From an uncultured Flavobacterium sp. (GTDB lineage: Bacteria; Bacteroidota; Bacteroidia; Flavobacteriales; Flavobacteriaceae), in contig NZ_CAMLMK010000104.1 of the NCBI RefSeq assembly GCF_946481155.1, positions 1 through 9,122 on the forward strand: a DNA stretch of 9,122 nt, in the 5' to 3' direction. Position 1 is the first letter of the stretch; each line of letters starts with the position of its first letter. The notes under the pieces are model-generated. The model was not told the origin of the DNA. It searched no databases and saw nothing but the letters and a program-made list of their open reading frames with translations. Below, one piece after another: positions 1 through 7,727 of the stretch. A program made the position numbers and the translations under genes.

Positions 1-3000
1 TAGGAATAAATGTTGAAGGCACAACCCACACGTTAAAATAGTCTAGAGCTGCTTGCCCCATAGAGCGCCAATCATATGAAATGTTCACTACTTGGGCACA
101 TGTTGTAGGTATTGCAATATCTCTGTAAGCGTGAACTATAGATGCAGTAGTTATTGTATAGGCATTTGAGACACCATTATCATTACTGATGTATAATGCG
201 CTTGTTCCTCCATTATTAACAGCAGTTCCCGCAACCCATTTGTTCGTTTGTGTTCCATTGGCTACTGTCCAGCCTATTGTTCCTTCAAAACCATCAACAT
301 AAGGTAATGTTCCCGGAATTTGAGTTGTAGTAAAAGTTCTTGGTCCAATCCACGTACTTGTTCCACTGGCGCCACAATTGGCTCTCACGTAGTATTCGTA
401 ATTTGTAGATGGATTTAATCCTGTAATCGTAAAAGGATTTGTTCCTACAGGAATAATTGTACTTGCTCCTGTAGGTACTCCCGTACCAGCCGGCTGAACA
501 ACGATCTCCCATTGGGTTTCATTGTAACCTGCTGTCCATGATGCTATCGCAGAATCATTAGTGACATTACTTATCAATAAATTAGTAGGGTTAGGGCACG
601 GTGGAATATCTTCAATAATTACATTATCGATATACGTTCTCCATCCGTCTAAGCCTCCCGGCGGAATATGCCAGGCTATGTTAACGTTTCCGGAATAAGG
701 TGTGCCGGTTCCATCCACAAGATTGACAATTCTTTCTACATATGTAGTGTTATTATAACTTGCTAAAGGAATTAATACTTCCGTAAAGTTTACCGGTGCG
801 CTTCCTGTGGTTGATAAGACAACTCTAAAATCGTTAGGTTCTGTTGCTGACTGAACTCTATAATGGAATTTCAAACGCTTTGCTCCAGGAGTTGCGCTTA
901 AGTTTAATGTAGGTGAAATTAACCAGTCGTCATTAGCTCCTGCGTTAAAATCTGTAAGTATCATTGCAGACTGATTCCCTTCAAAAGGAGTGGTTGCATA
1001 GTCCATGTTCCATGAATCACCATCATTATTAACATTCAATACTGTCCAACATTGTTGTGTAGGTGATGTCGAGTTAAAACCTTCCTGGAAAGGTACGTTG
1101 ATAACTGAACATGTTGTAAAGAATGTTCTTGGTCCTGACCATGTACTAACATCTGAAGCACCACAAACGGCTCTAACATAGTATTCATATTGCGTAGAAG
1201 GATTTAATCCTGTTACTGTAAACGGATTAGTTCCTGCCGGTATAATCGTACTCGCTCCGGTAGGCTGGCCTGATCCTGGTGCCTGAACTACAATTTCCCA
1301 TTGTGTTTCTGTCCCTCCGGCAGTCCACTGTAAGGTTGCTGTTGTTTGAGTAGACGAAACAGCAATTGGTGCAGATGGAGCCGGGCAGGTAATAACATTA
1401 ACATTAACATTATCTATTGCCGCTGGTGGTTGTGTACCCGCAGTATTATCGTTACGCCATTCGAAAACAAGTCGCATAGTTTGTCCTGCAAATGCAGCAG
1501 CGTTTACGACTATATTTCTTGTCGAGAATGTTCCGTTCTGGTTAATATTTCCGCTAATGTTTATTCTGTCTGCAGCAGCTGTTATTTGTGTTCCTGCAGT
1601 TGGGATGAAGGTGTTAGGTACAATCCATACTCTGATATAATCAAAAGTAGATTCACCTTGTGCTCTCCAGTCAAATGCAACATTGATTTGGTTGGCACCT
1701 ACAGGAATTTGAAGATCTCTGTATGACTGCACTACAGAAGTAGCAGTTATAGTATACGCATTTGCCACACCATTATTATTGGAGATGTACATAGAACGCG
1801 TTCCTCCATTGCTTACAGCAGTTCCTGCGAACCATTTGTTGGTTTGTGTTCCGTTAACTGTATCCCAATCGAAGTTGCCTTCAAAAGTATCTGCAAATGG
1901 AAGGGTTGCCGGTACCTGAGGTGTTCTGAAAGCAATTGGTCCTACCCAAATACTCGCTCCTGAGGCACCACAATCAGCCAATACATAAACATCGTAATTA
2001 GTTGAACTGCTTAATGCTGTTGCATTATAAGTTGGTGCACCCGTTACTGTTACACCCTGAGTTGGAAGGGTAGGAGCTGGTGAGCCTGCAGGTTGAACTA
2101 AAACCTGCCATGTAGTTTCTGTATTACCAGGAACCCACCCAATTGTAGCGGAGGTTGGTGTAATATTGGAAACTGCTAAGGTATTTGGTTCGGCACATGC
2201 AGGTATATCTTCAATAATTACCTGATCTATATAAATTCTCGAACCGTTTGCTCCGGGAGCTACATACCATCCGATGTTAACGTTACCAGTTACACCAACC
2301 ATATTCACGGTTTTCTCGATGTAAGTCGCATTGTTATATGAAGTTGGGGCCACAAGTACTGTTGTCAAATCTGTTGGCGATGGTCCGTTCGTAGATAGTC
2401 TTACCTCAAAAGTACATGGTGAACCTGCTGTTTCAACACGGTATCTGTATTTTAAACGTTGATTACCAGTAAGCGTAATTTGTGGTGAAATTAGCCAGTC
2501 GTTGTTAGCAACAGAACTTGAAACGATACTAGCCGATTGATTTCCTTCAAAAGGGTTTGTTGCATAATCCATATTCCATGAATTCGCATCGGCATTTACA
2601 TTCAATACTGTCCAGCACGGTTGCGTTGTGGATGTACTGTTAAATCCTTCAGTGAAAGGAACCGGTAAAGCATTACACAATGTTCTGAAAGTGAAAGGAC
2701 CTGCCCAAACACTGTAGGTTCCTCCTCCGCAATCTACTCTTACGTAGAACTCGTAATTCGTATTTGCTGTCAAACCTGTAACCGGTACTGAAGTTGCGGT
2801 TGTAGCTGTTCCTGCTCCGGCAGGTAATCCGCCTCCTGCAGGTTGAAATACATATTCCCAGGCAGTAGCGCCGGCTGGATTACCCCAAGTAAGTGTAGCT
2901 CCTGTTTGTGAAATTCCCGATGCACTTAAATTGTTCGGTGGAGGACAACCTACCTGCTGAATTGTTAAGGTATAAGGAATTGTTTGCGGAGTTCCGGAAG

Positions 3001-4216
3001 TTGAAATAACGATATAATAAGTTACCCCTGCCGTTACTGAAAAGAACGGAATATTTCGAATACCTCCACCGGTATTGGCAACACCTGCCAAACAAACTGA
3101 TCCTACATCGGCACAACTCCCGTAAACAAAAAGACCGGAATTATTTCCTGTAGGTGTCATTGAGATGTCCACAACCCCTGTAAAAGAAGGTGTGAAAGCG
3201 TAGAAAACATCATTTCCGTTTAAATAATTTCCAGTGATGCCACAAGAGGCACCAGGACTTCCGTCCACAACATCACCATATAAATTGGTATTGCTTGTGT
3301 GTGTGTACGGAACTGTATTTACCGCAATTGGTCCGGCACATGTTTGTCCGAACGGAGTGGTGTTAAAAACGAAGGGACCAACCCAGGTACTGGTACTGCC
3401 GGGACCACAAACTGATCTGACATAATAATTATATTGGGTACCGGGCGTAAGTCCTGTATAAAGATACGGATTTGTAACTCCGGTTGCTGTAGGCACTCCT
3501 GTTGGTGTACCCGGACTTACAACCATTTCAATGTCCCATGAAGTGGCCGGGCCCGGACTTGTCCAGCTCAATTGCGCTGTAGTTGCACCGGGTACGGCAT
3601 TTAATGTTAAAGGATCCGTACACTGCTGAACGACATTCACGTCATCAAGCAACCATCGGTCTCCATAATATGGATTTGCAGTTGTTCCGGTTTGTGTATG
3701 TACCTTAACAAAGGCAAGGTAAACGTTCTGCCCCGCATAAGTCGATAAGGATTGCACAATTTCTCCATACACATTGTACCCTGTTGAACCACCTGCTGCT
3801 ATCGCTAGTTCAAGCTCTGGCTCTGTCCACTGTTGGATAGTAGTAAAAGTTGCTTGATTTGTTTGAGAAGTTGTTGAAACGCGCAATTGGTAAAGTGTAC
3901 CAAAATCGCCACTCAACGTCATCTTCGACCAAAATCGTAACTGACCATTTGTCGGTACGGCAAACTGAGGGGTTACTAACCAATCCTCTGAGGTGTTTCC
4001 TACACCAATGTTTCCCCTGTCTATCAGAGCGTGCTGAGCACCACCATGCGTGGGAAGGAATAATGTACTTGTAGTCGTCCAGCTTTGTACTGTGCCTACG
4101 CCATTATCCATAACATTCCAAGTCGCGGGAATTCCCGTATCGAAGCTTTCAGGAAATTGTGCATATCCCAAAAACGACATGAATGACATGAAAATAATAA
4201 ATGTAATTTTTTTCAT
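1..4216 (-). CDS. Giant secreted multidomain FN3 / cleaved-adhesin-like protein, C-terminus beyond the left edge
   Basis: The frame is open from ATG at 4216 to the left edge: 1405 complete codons and no stop, checked codon by codon. Residues 1-19 form a signal peptide (MKK, hydrophobic core, FLGYA|Q cleavage). Domains in order, by my reading: cleaved-adhesin/MAM-like jelly roll A1 (about 21-199), FN3-1 (200-285), PPC-like beta domain (286-424; NDVFYAF and YYIVIST motifs), FN3-2 (425-514), A2 (515-674), FN3-3 (675-767), a second jelly-roll type B1 (768-944; NGTQTNKWFAGTA, VANAYT), FN3-4 (945-1036), A3 (1037-1207), FN3-5 (1208-1299), and B2 (1300 to the edge). FN3 units carry YEYYVRAxCG and end in W(x)GPxxFxT. 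Proteins built this way in Flavobacteriia are usually T9SS substrates acting as cell-surface or secreted adhesins. The T9SS C-terminal signal would lie off the window, so that role is inferred. No catalytic domain is seen. The gene sits 632 bp from its upstream neighbour, which suggests its own promoter. Confidence 0.9.
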   Translation of the reverse strand, partial: MKKITFIIFMSFMSFLGYAQFPESFDTGIPATWNVMDNGVGTVQSWTTTSTLFLPTHGGAQHALIDRGNIGVGNTSEDWLVTPQFAVPTNGQLRFWSKMTLSGDFGTLYQLRVSTTSQTNQATFTTIQQWTEPELELAIAAGGSTGYNVYGEIVQSLSTYAGQNVYLAFVKVHTQTGTTANPYYGDRWLLDDVNVVQQCTDPLTLNAVPGATTAQLSWTSPGPATSWDIEMVVSPGTPTGVPTATGVTNPYLYTGLTPGTQYNYYVRSVCGPGSTSTWVGPFVFNTTPFGQTCAGPIAVNTVPYTHTSNTNLYGDVVDGSPGASCGITGNYLNGNDVFYAFTPSFTGVVDISMTPTGNNSGLFVYGSCADVGSVCLAGVANTGGGIRNIPFFSVTAGVTYYIVISTSGTPQTIPYTLTIQQVGCPPPNNLSASGISQTGATLTWGNPAGATAWEYVFQPAGGGLPAGAGTATTATSVPVTGLTANTNYEFYVRVDCGGGTYSVWAGPFTFRTLCNALPVPFTEGFNSTSTTQPCWTVLNVNADANSWNMDYATNPFEGNQSASIVSSSVANNDWLISPQITLTGNQRLKYRYRVETAGSPCTFEVRLSTNGPSPTDLTTVLVAPTSYNNATYIEKTVNMVGVTGNVNIGWYVAPGANGSRIYIDQVIIEDIPACAEPNTLAVSNITPTSATIGWVPGNTETTWQVLVQPAGSPAPTLPTQGVTVTGAPTYNATALSSSTNYDVYVLADCGASGASIWVGPIAFRTPQVPATLPFADTFEGNFDWDTVNGTQTNKWFAGTAVSNGGTRSMYISNNNGVANAYTITATSVVQSYRDLQIPVGANQINVAFDWRAQGESTFDYIRVWIVPNTFIPTAGTQITAAADRINISGNINQNGTFSTRNIVVNAAAFAGQTMRLVFEWRNDNTAGTQPPAAIDNVNVNVITCPAPSAPIAVSSTQTTATLQWTAGGTETQWEIVVQAPGSGQPTGASTIIPAGTNPFTVTGLNPSTQYEYYVRAVCGASDVSTWSGPRTFFTTCSVINVPFQEGFNSTSPTQQCWTVLNVNNDGDSWNMDYATTPFEGNQSAMILTDFNAGANDDWLISPTLNLSATPGAKRLKFHYRVQSATEPNDFRVVLSTTGSAPVNFTEVLIPLASYNNTTYVERIVNLVDGTGTPYSGNVNIAWHIPPGGLDGWRTYIDNVIIEDIPPCPNPTNLLISNVTNDSAIASWTAGYNETQWEIVVQPAGTGVPTGASTIIPVGTNPFTITGLNPSTNYEYYVRANCGASGTSTWIGPRTFTTTQIPGTLPYVDGFEGTIGWTVANGTQTNKWVAGTAVNNGGTSALYISNDNGVSNAYTITTASIVHAYRDIAIPTTCAQVVNISYDWRSMGQAALDYFNVWVVPSTFIP
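2..1384 (-). repeat. Intragenic higher-order repeat, copy 2 (FN3-A-FN3-B block, truncated by the window)
   Basis: This is residues 945-1405: FN3-4, A3, FN3-5 and the first part of B2. It parallels copy 1 module for module. Over 63 aligned residues from WEIVVQ, FN3-4 and FN3-5 differ at 12 positions by my count, which makes them closer to each other than to FN3-1, FN3-2 or FN3-3. B2 matches B1 through NGTQTNKW, TAVxNGGT and the WVVPSTFIP end. The rest of B2, and possibly more blocks, lie beyond the left edge. Confidence 0.8.
1385..2944 (-). repeat. Intragenic higher-order repeat, copy 1 (FN3-A-FN3-B block)
   Basis: Residues 425-944 of the giant secreted protein make a four-module block: FN3-2, cleaved-adhesin-like A2, FN3-3, jelly roll B1. 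The same order recurs immediately downstream in the protein. Equivalent anchor residues are 522 to 533 residues apart: C514/C1036, C674/C1207, Q767/Q1299 and the proline ending the TFIP motif, P872/P1405. The two A domains share NVNxDxxSWNMDYATxPFEG. Protein identity is high but codons differ throughout, so the duplication is old and has been kept at protein level. Confidence 0.85.
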
Positions 4217-4848
4217 AAATTAATAATTGGTTGTTTGTTGTTTTTTCTAATTCTAAAAATTCAAAGCTTATAACAATCAAATTATGGTTTTGATTATTAA
4301 AAGTTAATCTTATCGTTAAAATTAGATGAAGCCAAATGTATAAAACAATCATACGAAGAAAAAAATGTAGGCTTGCATATTACTTGTGAAATTCATGAAA
4401 AAAACAACCTTTTTTGACTGTTTTTTTAATAAATTTTCACTTCAGTTTAATGTCTAAAGCCTTTAAAATCAACAGTTATGATTTTTTATTAAAAGAGATT
4501 AGTAGCGTTTTTTATAAGTGCTTTATTTTAAATGCATTACACAAAAAAATAACCTAGTGTTATTTTTTTGTGTAAGAAAAATAATATTTTTTGAATAATA
4601 GTGGCAATAAGAATTTTTACGTTTTTCAAAGTATCACAAACGTGACGTGAAACGTTCTAAATATAACATGTTTTTGTAAGAAGAGAATTACTTGTAAAGA
4701 TCGTAATACAAACAGAATTAAGGGGTTATTAAATTGAAAGTTAGTAATTCAGGAATTGGTTCAATGATGTTGAAAAGACAATAATTTAGAAAAGGAATGA
4801 AGTTTTTAAAAATTAAGCCTAAATGCCAAAAATCGAATTAAGTAAAAG
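4217..4848. other. AT-rich intergenic region between the antiporter and the giant adhesin gene
   Basis: There is no credible gene in these 632 bases; the ORF reading minus from 4352 overlaps the adhesin start and has no recognisable features. The region is very AT-rich and contains several inverted repeats. These are a perfect 17-bp one (4537-4575), a 7-bp stem AAAATCA/TGATTTT at 4465-4485, and an 8-bp stem of A7C/GT7 at 4398-4427. For the adhesin, the nearest thing to a Bacteroidota -7 element (TAnnTTTG) is TAAGCTTTG on the minus strand at 4270-4262, about 46 nt before the ATG. Its spacer is three bases instead of two and I see no matching -33 TTG, so I do not call a promoter. No Shine-Dalgarno sequence is visible, which is usual in this phylum. 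Confidence 0.6.
4537..4575. terminator. Perfect 17-bp inverted repeat with 5-nt loop; possible bidirectional terminator
   Basis: The left arm TTACACAAAAAAATAAC (4537-4553) and the right arm GTTATTTTTTTGTGTAA (4559-4575) are exact reverse complements around the loop CTAGT. A run of seven T lies inside the stem on either strand, but no separate T-run follows directly on the minus strand. It lies about 275 nt past the stop of the antiporter gene, far for its terminator though no better hairpin is nearer. It could equally be a palindromic regulatory site or an mRNA-end stabiliser. The structure is certain; the function is inferred. Confidence 0.5.
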
Positions 4849-7101
4849 CTAATTAGAAGGTTGACCTTTCCCCAAACTGGTTAATAATTTCTTATCTCCC
4901 ACCACCCAAAGTATGTCCCCCTTTTCTAAGATTAGATGCGAATTTGGGTTAAGCATACGACGTCCTTCCCGTTCGATTCCCACAACCAAGCCACTCGTTT
5001 TTTCACGGATCTGTGATTCCCGGATACTTTTCCCGATGAACGATTCGTTTTTAAGTTCCAAATGTTGCAGAACAATATCATTTTCATCTGCAGATTCCGG
5101 TGGCTCAATCTCATTCTGATCCAGATATTTTTTTAATTTCCTTACCTGGATATCCGTTCCGATGACGCAAATCTCATCGCCGGGGAACAGACGTTCGTTT
5201 CGGCTCGGTACGTTAATCAAAATCTCACCGCGACGTATAAAAGCGATATTAATCCCGATTTTTTCCCGCATTCGCAATTCTTCCAATGTTTTCCCGGCAA
5301 GATTTGATTCTTTGGCAATCTCGAATGTAGCCATGTGTCCGTCCCAAGGTGTTAAGTCGCGGCGGTTTTTCTTCTCTCGGGCAATTTCGCGGTCATGAAG
5401 GTTGCTTAAAAAATGGCGCTCTATTCGATGATAACGGGCGTGCAATTGTTTCGGAAATACAAAATAGGCCAGTAAAGCGACAATCAGGGCTATAAATGCG
5501 ATTCCGGGGGAGAAGAAATTGTTCAGGATAAATCCGATAAAGAATAAGCCCAATGCCATTCGGAAGAAAATCAATAATACGACGGGGCCACGGTATTTTC
5601 GGTCGTTGAACAATTCGCTTACTTCCGTAACAGCAATTCTTCTTAAGGATAATGCCCATAAAAACGGAGAAAGCAATATTAAGGTAATCAGAGCCGCAAT
5701 GGAATGTCCAAAATTAGAACCTGCCACCAAAGGCAGAATATATTTGGTTGAAAGCCATACAATCGCTGCAATAATTATGGAGTGAATTATAATCTGTGCC
5801 AAGTGTGCCCGTAAAACCTTTTGCCATGTACTTACGGTTCGGATGGCATCTGCATCAGCACTATAATTAGCAATGGAATGTATCCATTTTCTGGGTAATT
5901 TTTTCTCCAGGATTACTGCTAAAGGCGTTCCCATTTTTATCATATAAGGCGTGGTGAATGTTGTTACAGCCGAAACTGCCACTACCGTCGGATAAAGAAA
6001 ATCGCTGGTTACACCCAATGACATCCCAAGAGTTGCAATAATAAATGAGAATTCGCCAATCTGCGATAAACTTACGCCAGCCTGAACTGATTGCTTTAAA
6101 GGCTGTCCTGATAATAAAGAACCTATGGTAGAACTGATGGATTGCCCGAAAATAACCACCATGGTTAAAATGGCTACCGGTAAAGCGTGTTCTACCAAGG
6201 TCTGCGGATCAATTAGCATTCCTACTGATACGAAGAATACCGCAGCGAACAGATCTTTTACAGGTTTTACCAGATGTTCGATATGTTCAGCCTGCGTGGT
6301 TTCTGCAATGATGGACCCCATGATAAACGCTCCAAGTGCGGGTGAGAAACCAACATTGGCGGCAAAAATCACCATTACTAAGCACAGGGCAATTGAGATG
6401 ATCAATAGCATTTCGTCCGTAAGCAGGTGCTTTGCTTTTTTCAGAAGGGTGGGGATGAAGAAAATTCCGGCTACAAACCAAATGGTCAGGAAGAAGACTA
6501 GTTTTAATACGGCCTGAAGCAATTCTGTTCCCGAAACCTGCTGACTTACCGCAACCGTCGACAACATTACCATCATTAAAATGGCCAGGATGTCCTGAAC
6601 AATCAGCGCACCAATAACGTTACCCGCAAACTTTTGCGATTTTACGCCGAGCTCATCAAATGCCTTGAGGATGATTGTGGTAGAAGAAATAGATAAGATA
6701 ACACCAAGAAAAAGACTGTCCATTTTCCGCCAGCCCATTAGTTGTCCGACGGTAAAGCCCAGCAATACCATTACAATAATTTGGATAATGGCCGTTACGG
6801 AAGCGGTGGTGCCTACTTTAATCAATTTTTTAAAACTGAATTCCAATCCCAGACTAAACAATAAGAAAATGATTCCTATCTCTGCCCAAACCTCTACGCT
6901 ATGTACATCTTTTACCGAAGGAAAGAAGTCAAAGTGATTTCCGGCCAGAAAACCTGCAATCAGATAGCCTAAGACTAAAGGCTGTCTGATTTTTTTAAAC
7001 AGTAATACCGCAATTCCGGCAGTCATAAGGATTAATCCCAAATCGCTGATTAGGGGTTGCAGGTGCGTGGTTGAAATTGATGCAGTGAGACTGAAAAGCA
7101 T
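4849..7101 (-). CDS. Kef/CPA2-family cation:proton antiporter with tandem RCK_C domains
   Basis: An inner-membrane monovalent cation (K+ or Na+)/H+ antiporter for ion and pH homeostasis. Numbering from the upstream TTG at 7131, residues 28-400 are the Na+/H+-exchanger-type core. It has GYLIAGFLAG (55-64), LFSLGLEFS (91-99), the Kef-like QD pair of TM5 (Q179-D180) and SLSQIGEFSF (354-363). Four further membrane segments follow (about 442-560), then a basic linker. Two RCK_C (TrkA_C) domains end the protein: about 600-672 (GKTLEELRMRE, FPGDEICVIG) and 687-757 (GKSIRESQIRE, LEKGDILWVVGD). No Rossmann RCK_N/TrkA_N domain (GxGxxG) is present, unlike E. coli KefB/KefC. I prefer ATG 7101 (750 aa; MLFSLTAS) over the in-frame TTG at 7131 (760 aa), because the gap to the preceding terminator is so short and TTG starts are rarer. 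The stop is TAG. Ion specificity cannot be read from sequence. Confidence 0.93.
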   Translation of the reverse strand: MLFSLTASISTTHLQPLISDLGLILMTAGIAVLLFKKIRQPLVLGYLIAGFLAGNHFDFFPSVKDVHSVEVWAEIGIIFLLFSLGLEFSFKKLIKVGTTASVTAIIQIIVMVLLGFTVGQLMGWRKMDSLFLGVILSISSTTIILKAFDELGVKSQKFAGNVIGALIVQDILAILMMVMLSTVAVSQQVSGTELLQAVLKLVFFLTIWFVAGIFFIPTLLKKAKHLLTDEMLLIISIALCLVMVIFAANVGFSPALGAFIMGSIIAETTQAEHIEHLVKPVKDLFAAVFFVSVGMLIDPQTLVEHALPVAILTMVVIFGQSISSTIGSLLSGQPLKQSVQAGVSLSQIGEFSFIIATLGMSLGVTSDFLYPTVVAVSAVTTFTTPYMIKMGTPLAVILEKKLPRKWIHSIANYSADADAIRTVSTWQKVLRAHLAQIIIHSIIIAAIVWLSTKYILPLVAGSNFGHSIAALITLILLSPFLWALSLRRIAVTEVSELFNDRKYRGPVVLLIFFRMALGLFFIGFILNNFFSPGIAFIALIVALLAYFVFPKQLHARYHRIERHFLSNLHDREIAREKKNRRDLTPWDGHMATFEIAKESNLAGKTLEELRMREKIGINIAFIRRGEILINVPSRNERLFPGDEICVIGTDIQVRKLKKYLDQNEIEPPESADENDIVLQHLELKNESFIGKSIRESQIREKTSGLVVGIEREGRRMLNPNSHLILEKGDILWVVGDKKLLTSLGKGQPSN

Positions 7102-7144
7102 AGGCGTATAAAATTTTAAAAACTGTACCAAGGCGTAAAATACT

Positions 7145-7189
7145 AAAAAAAGCCCGATTTTTCAAGTTTTTAGTTTGAAAACAGGCTTC
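7145..7189 (-). terminator. Intrinsic terminator of the NTF2-like lipoprotein gene
   Basis: Read on the minus strand, AAGCCTG-TTTTCAA pairs imperfectly with TTGAAAAATCGGGCTT across a short AT-rich loop (ACTAAAAAC) and runs straight into seven T. It starts about 50 nt after the lipoprotein stop. It ends only about 43 nt before ATG 7101 of the antiporter, so the antiporter promoter must overlap it or lie within those few bases, or its transcripts must be read-through. Confidence 0.75.
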
Positions 7190-7235
7190 TTCACAGTGAA
7201 ATTAGGATTAATTTCAGTATTTCGTGTTGTATTTT

Positions 7236-7727
7236 TTAAGTTTGAAACATATCACTGTTCCAGATATCAGTATGGCATTTCCATTGGTCGCCAACTTTTT
7301 TGAAAATGCAGACATATTTTCCCTTGTCCAGTACTTTTCCGTGGCCATCTCCTAAGCTATAGGTGCCTATTTCGATAAGGTTGTCTTCTGTTCCGGAAAG
7401 CTGAAGTGTTTCCAGTTTGAATTCCTTCATAGGCGTTTTAATCTGTTTGGAGATTATTTTTGCAATTGCCTCCTTGCCGGTTATCATTTCAGCTCCGGGA
7501 TACAAAACCTTGGCATCATCGGCATAGAAGTCGACTAAAACAGCACTGTCACCACTCATCATCGCTTTTGCAAAAGCTTCGTTTTTGGTTTCAATAGCTT
7601 TGCGCGCAGATTCTGGGGAAAAGGCGATTGTTTTTTCTTCCATTTTTTCTTCTTTTTTTTCGCACCCTATGAGCGCGAGGACTATAATTATAAGAAAACC
7701 TAAAAAGAGAGTATTTTTTTTAAGCAT
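7236..7727 (-). CDS. NTF2-like (SnoaL/DUF4440-type) lipoprotein
   Basis: A 163-residue protein starting at ATG 7727. It has a type II signal: MLKK, a hydrophobic stretch, and the lipobox LIGC with C22 as the lipidated residue. After a charged linker (E23-K-K-E-E-K), residues 35-160 read as one cone-shaped NTF2-like domain. The first helices (SARKAIETKNEAFAKAMMSG) lead into DFYADDAKVLYPGAEMITGKEAI, the hallmark of SnoaL/DUF4440-type families. The end has GKYVCIFKKVGDQWKCHTDIWNSD, the usual closing strand pair. Families with this fold include enzymes and ligand binders; no catalytic set is clear, so substrate and function are unknown. The length is normal for a one-domain member. The gene lies in its own unit: a repeat-containing gap upstream and a terminator at 7145-7189 downstream. 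No -7/-33 consensus was found before it. Confidence 0.9.
   Translation of the reverse strand: MLKKNTLFLGFLIIIVLALIGCEKKEEKMEEKTIAFSPESARKAIETKNEAFAKAMMSGDSAVLVDFYADDAKVLYPGAEMITGKEAIAKIISKQIKTPMKEFKLETLQLSGTEDNLIEIGTYSLGDGHGKVLDKGKYVCIFKKVGDQWKCHTDIWNSDMFQT

Noticed and set aside
1346..1726. Plus-strand ORF of 126 residues
   Set aside because: It lies wholly within the adhesin gene on the opposite strand. Its Cys/Ser-rich composition is what the reverse reading of FN3 and jelly-roll codons gives.
2880..3116. Minus-strand ORF of 78 residues
   Set aside because: It is a frame shadow within the PPC-like/FN3-2 region of the adhesin gene, whose own frame is continuous here.
4262..4270. -7 promoter element TAAGCTTTG for the adhesin gene (minus strand)
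   Set aside because: The spacer is one base too long for TAnnTTTG and no -33 TTG is suitably placed. It is kept only as a remark.
4149..4352. Minus-strand ORF of 67 residues
   Set aside because: It overlaps the adhesin start in another frame, consists of AT-rich codons and has no recognisable motif.
4465..4485. Plus-strand terminator (AAAATCA/TGATTTT stem followed by T residues)
   Set aside because: No plus-strand gene lies upstream, and a 7-bp AT-rich stem is expected by chance in DNA of this composition.
6125..6517. Plus-strand ORF of 130 residues
   Set aside because: It is antisense to conserved membrane helices of the antiporter, with no signal or family resemblance. The other plus ORFs at 4913-5119, 5162-5398, 5519-5785 and 6665-6937 are rejected for the same reason.
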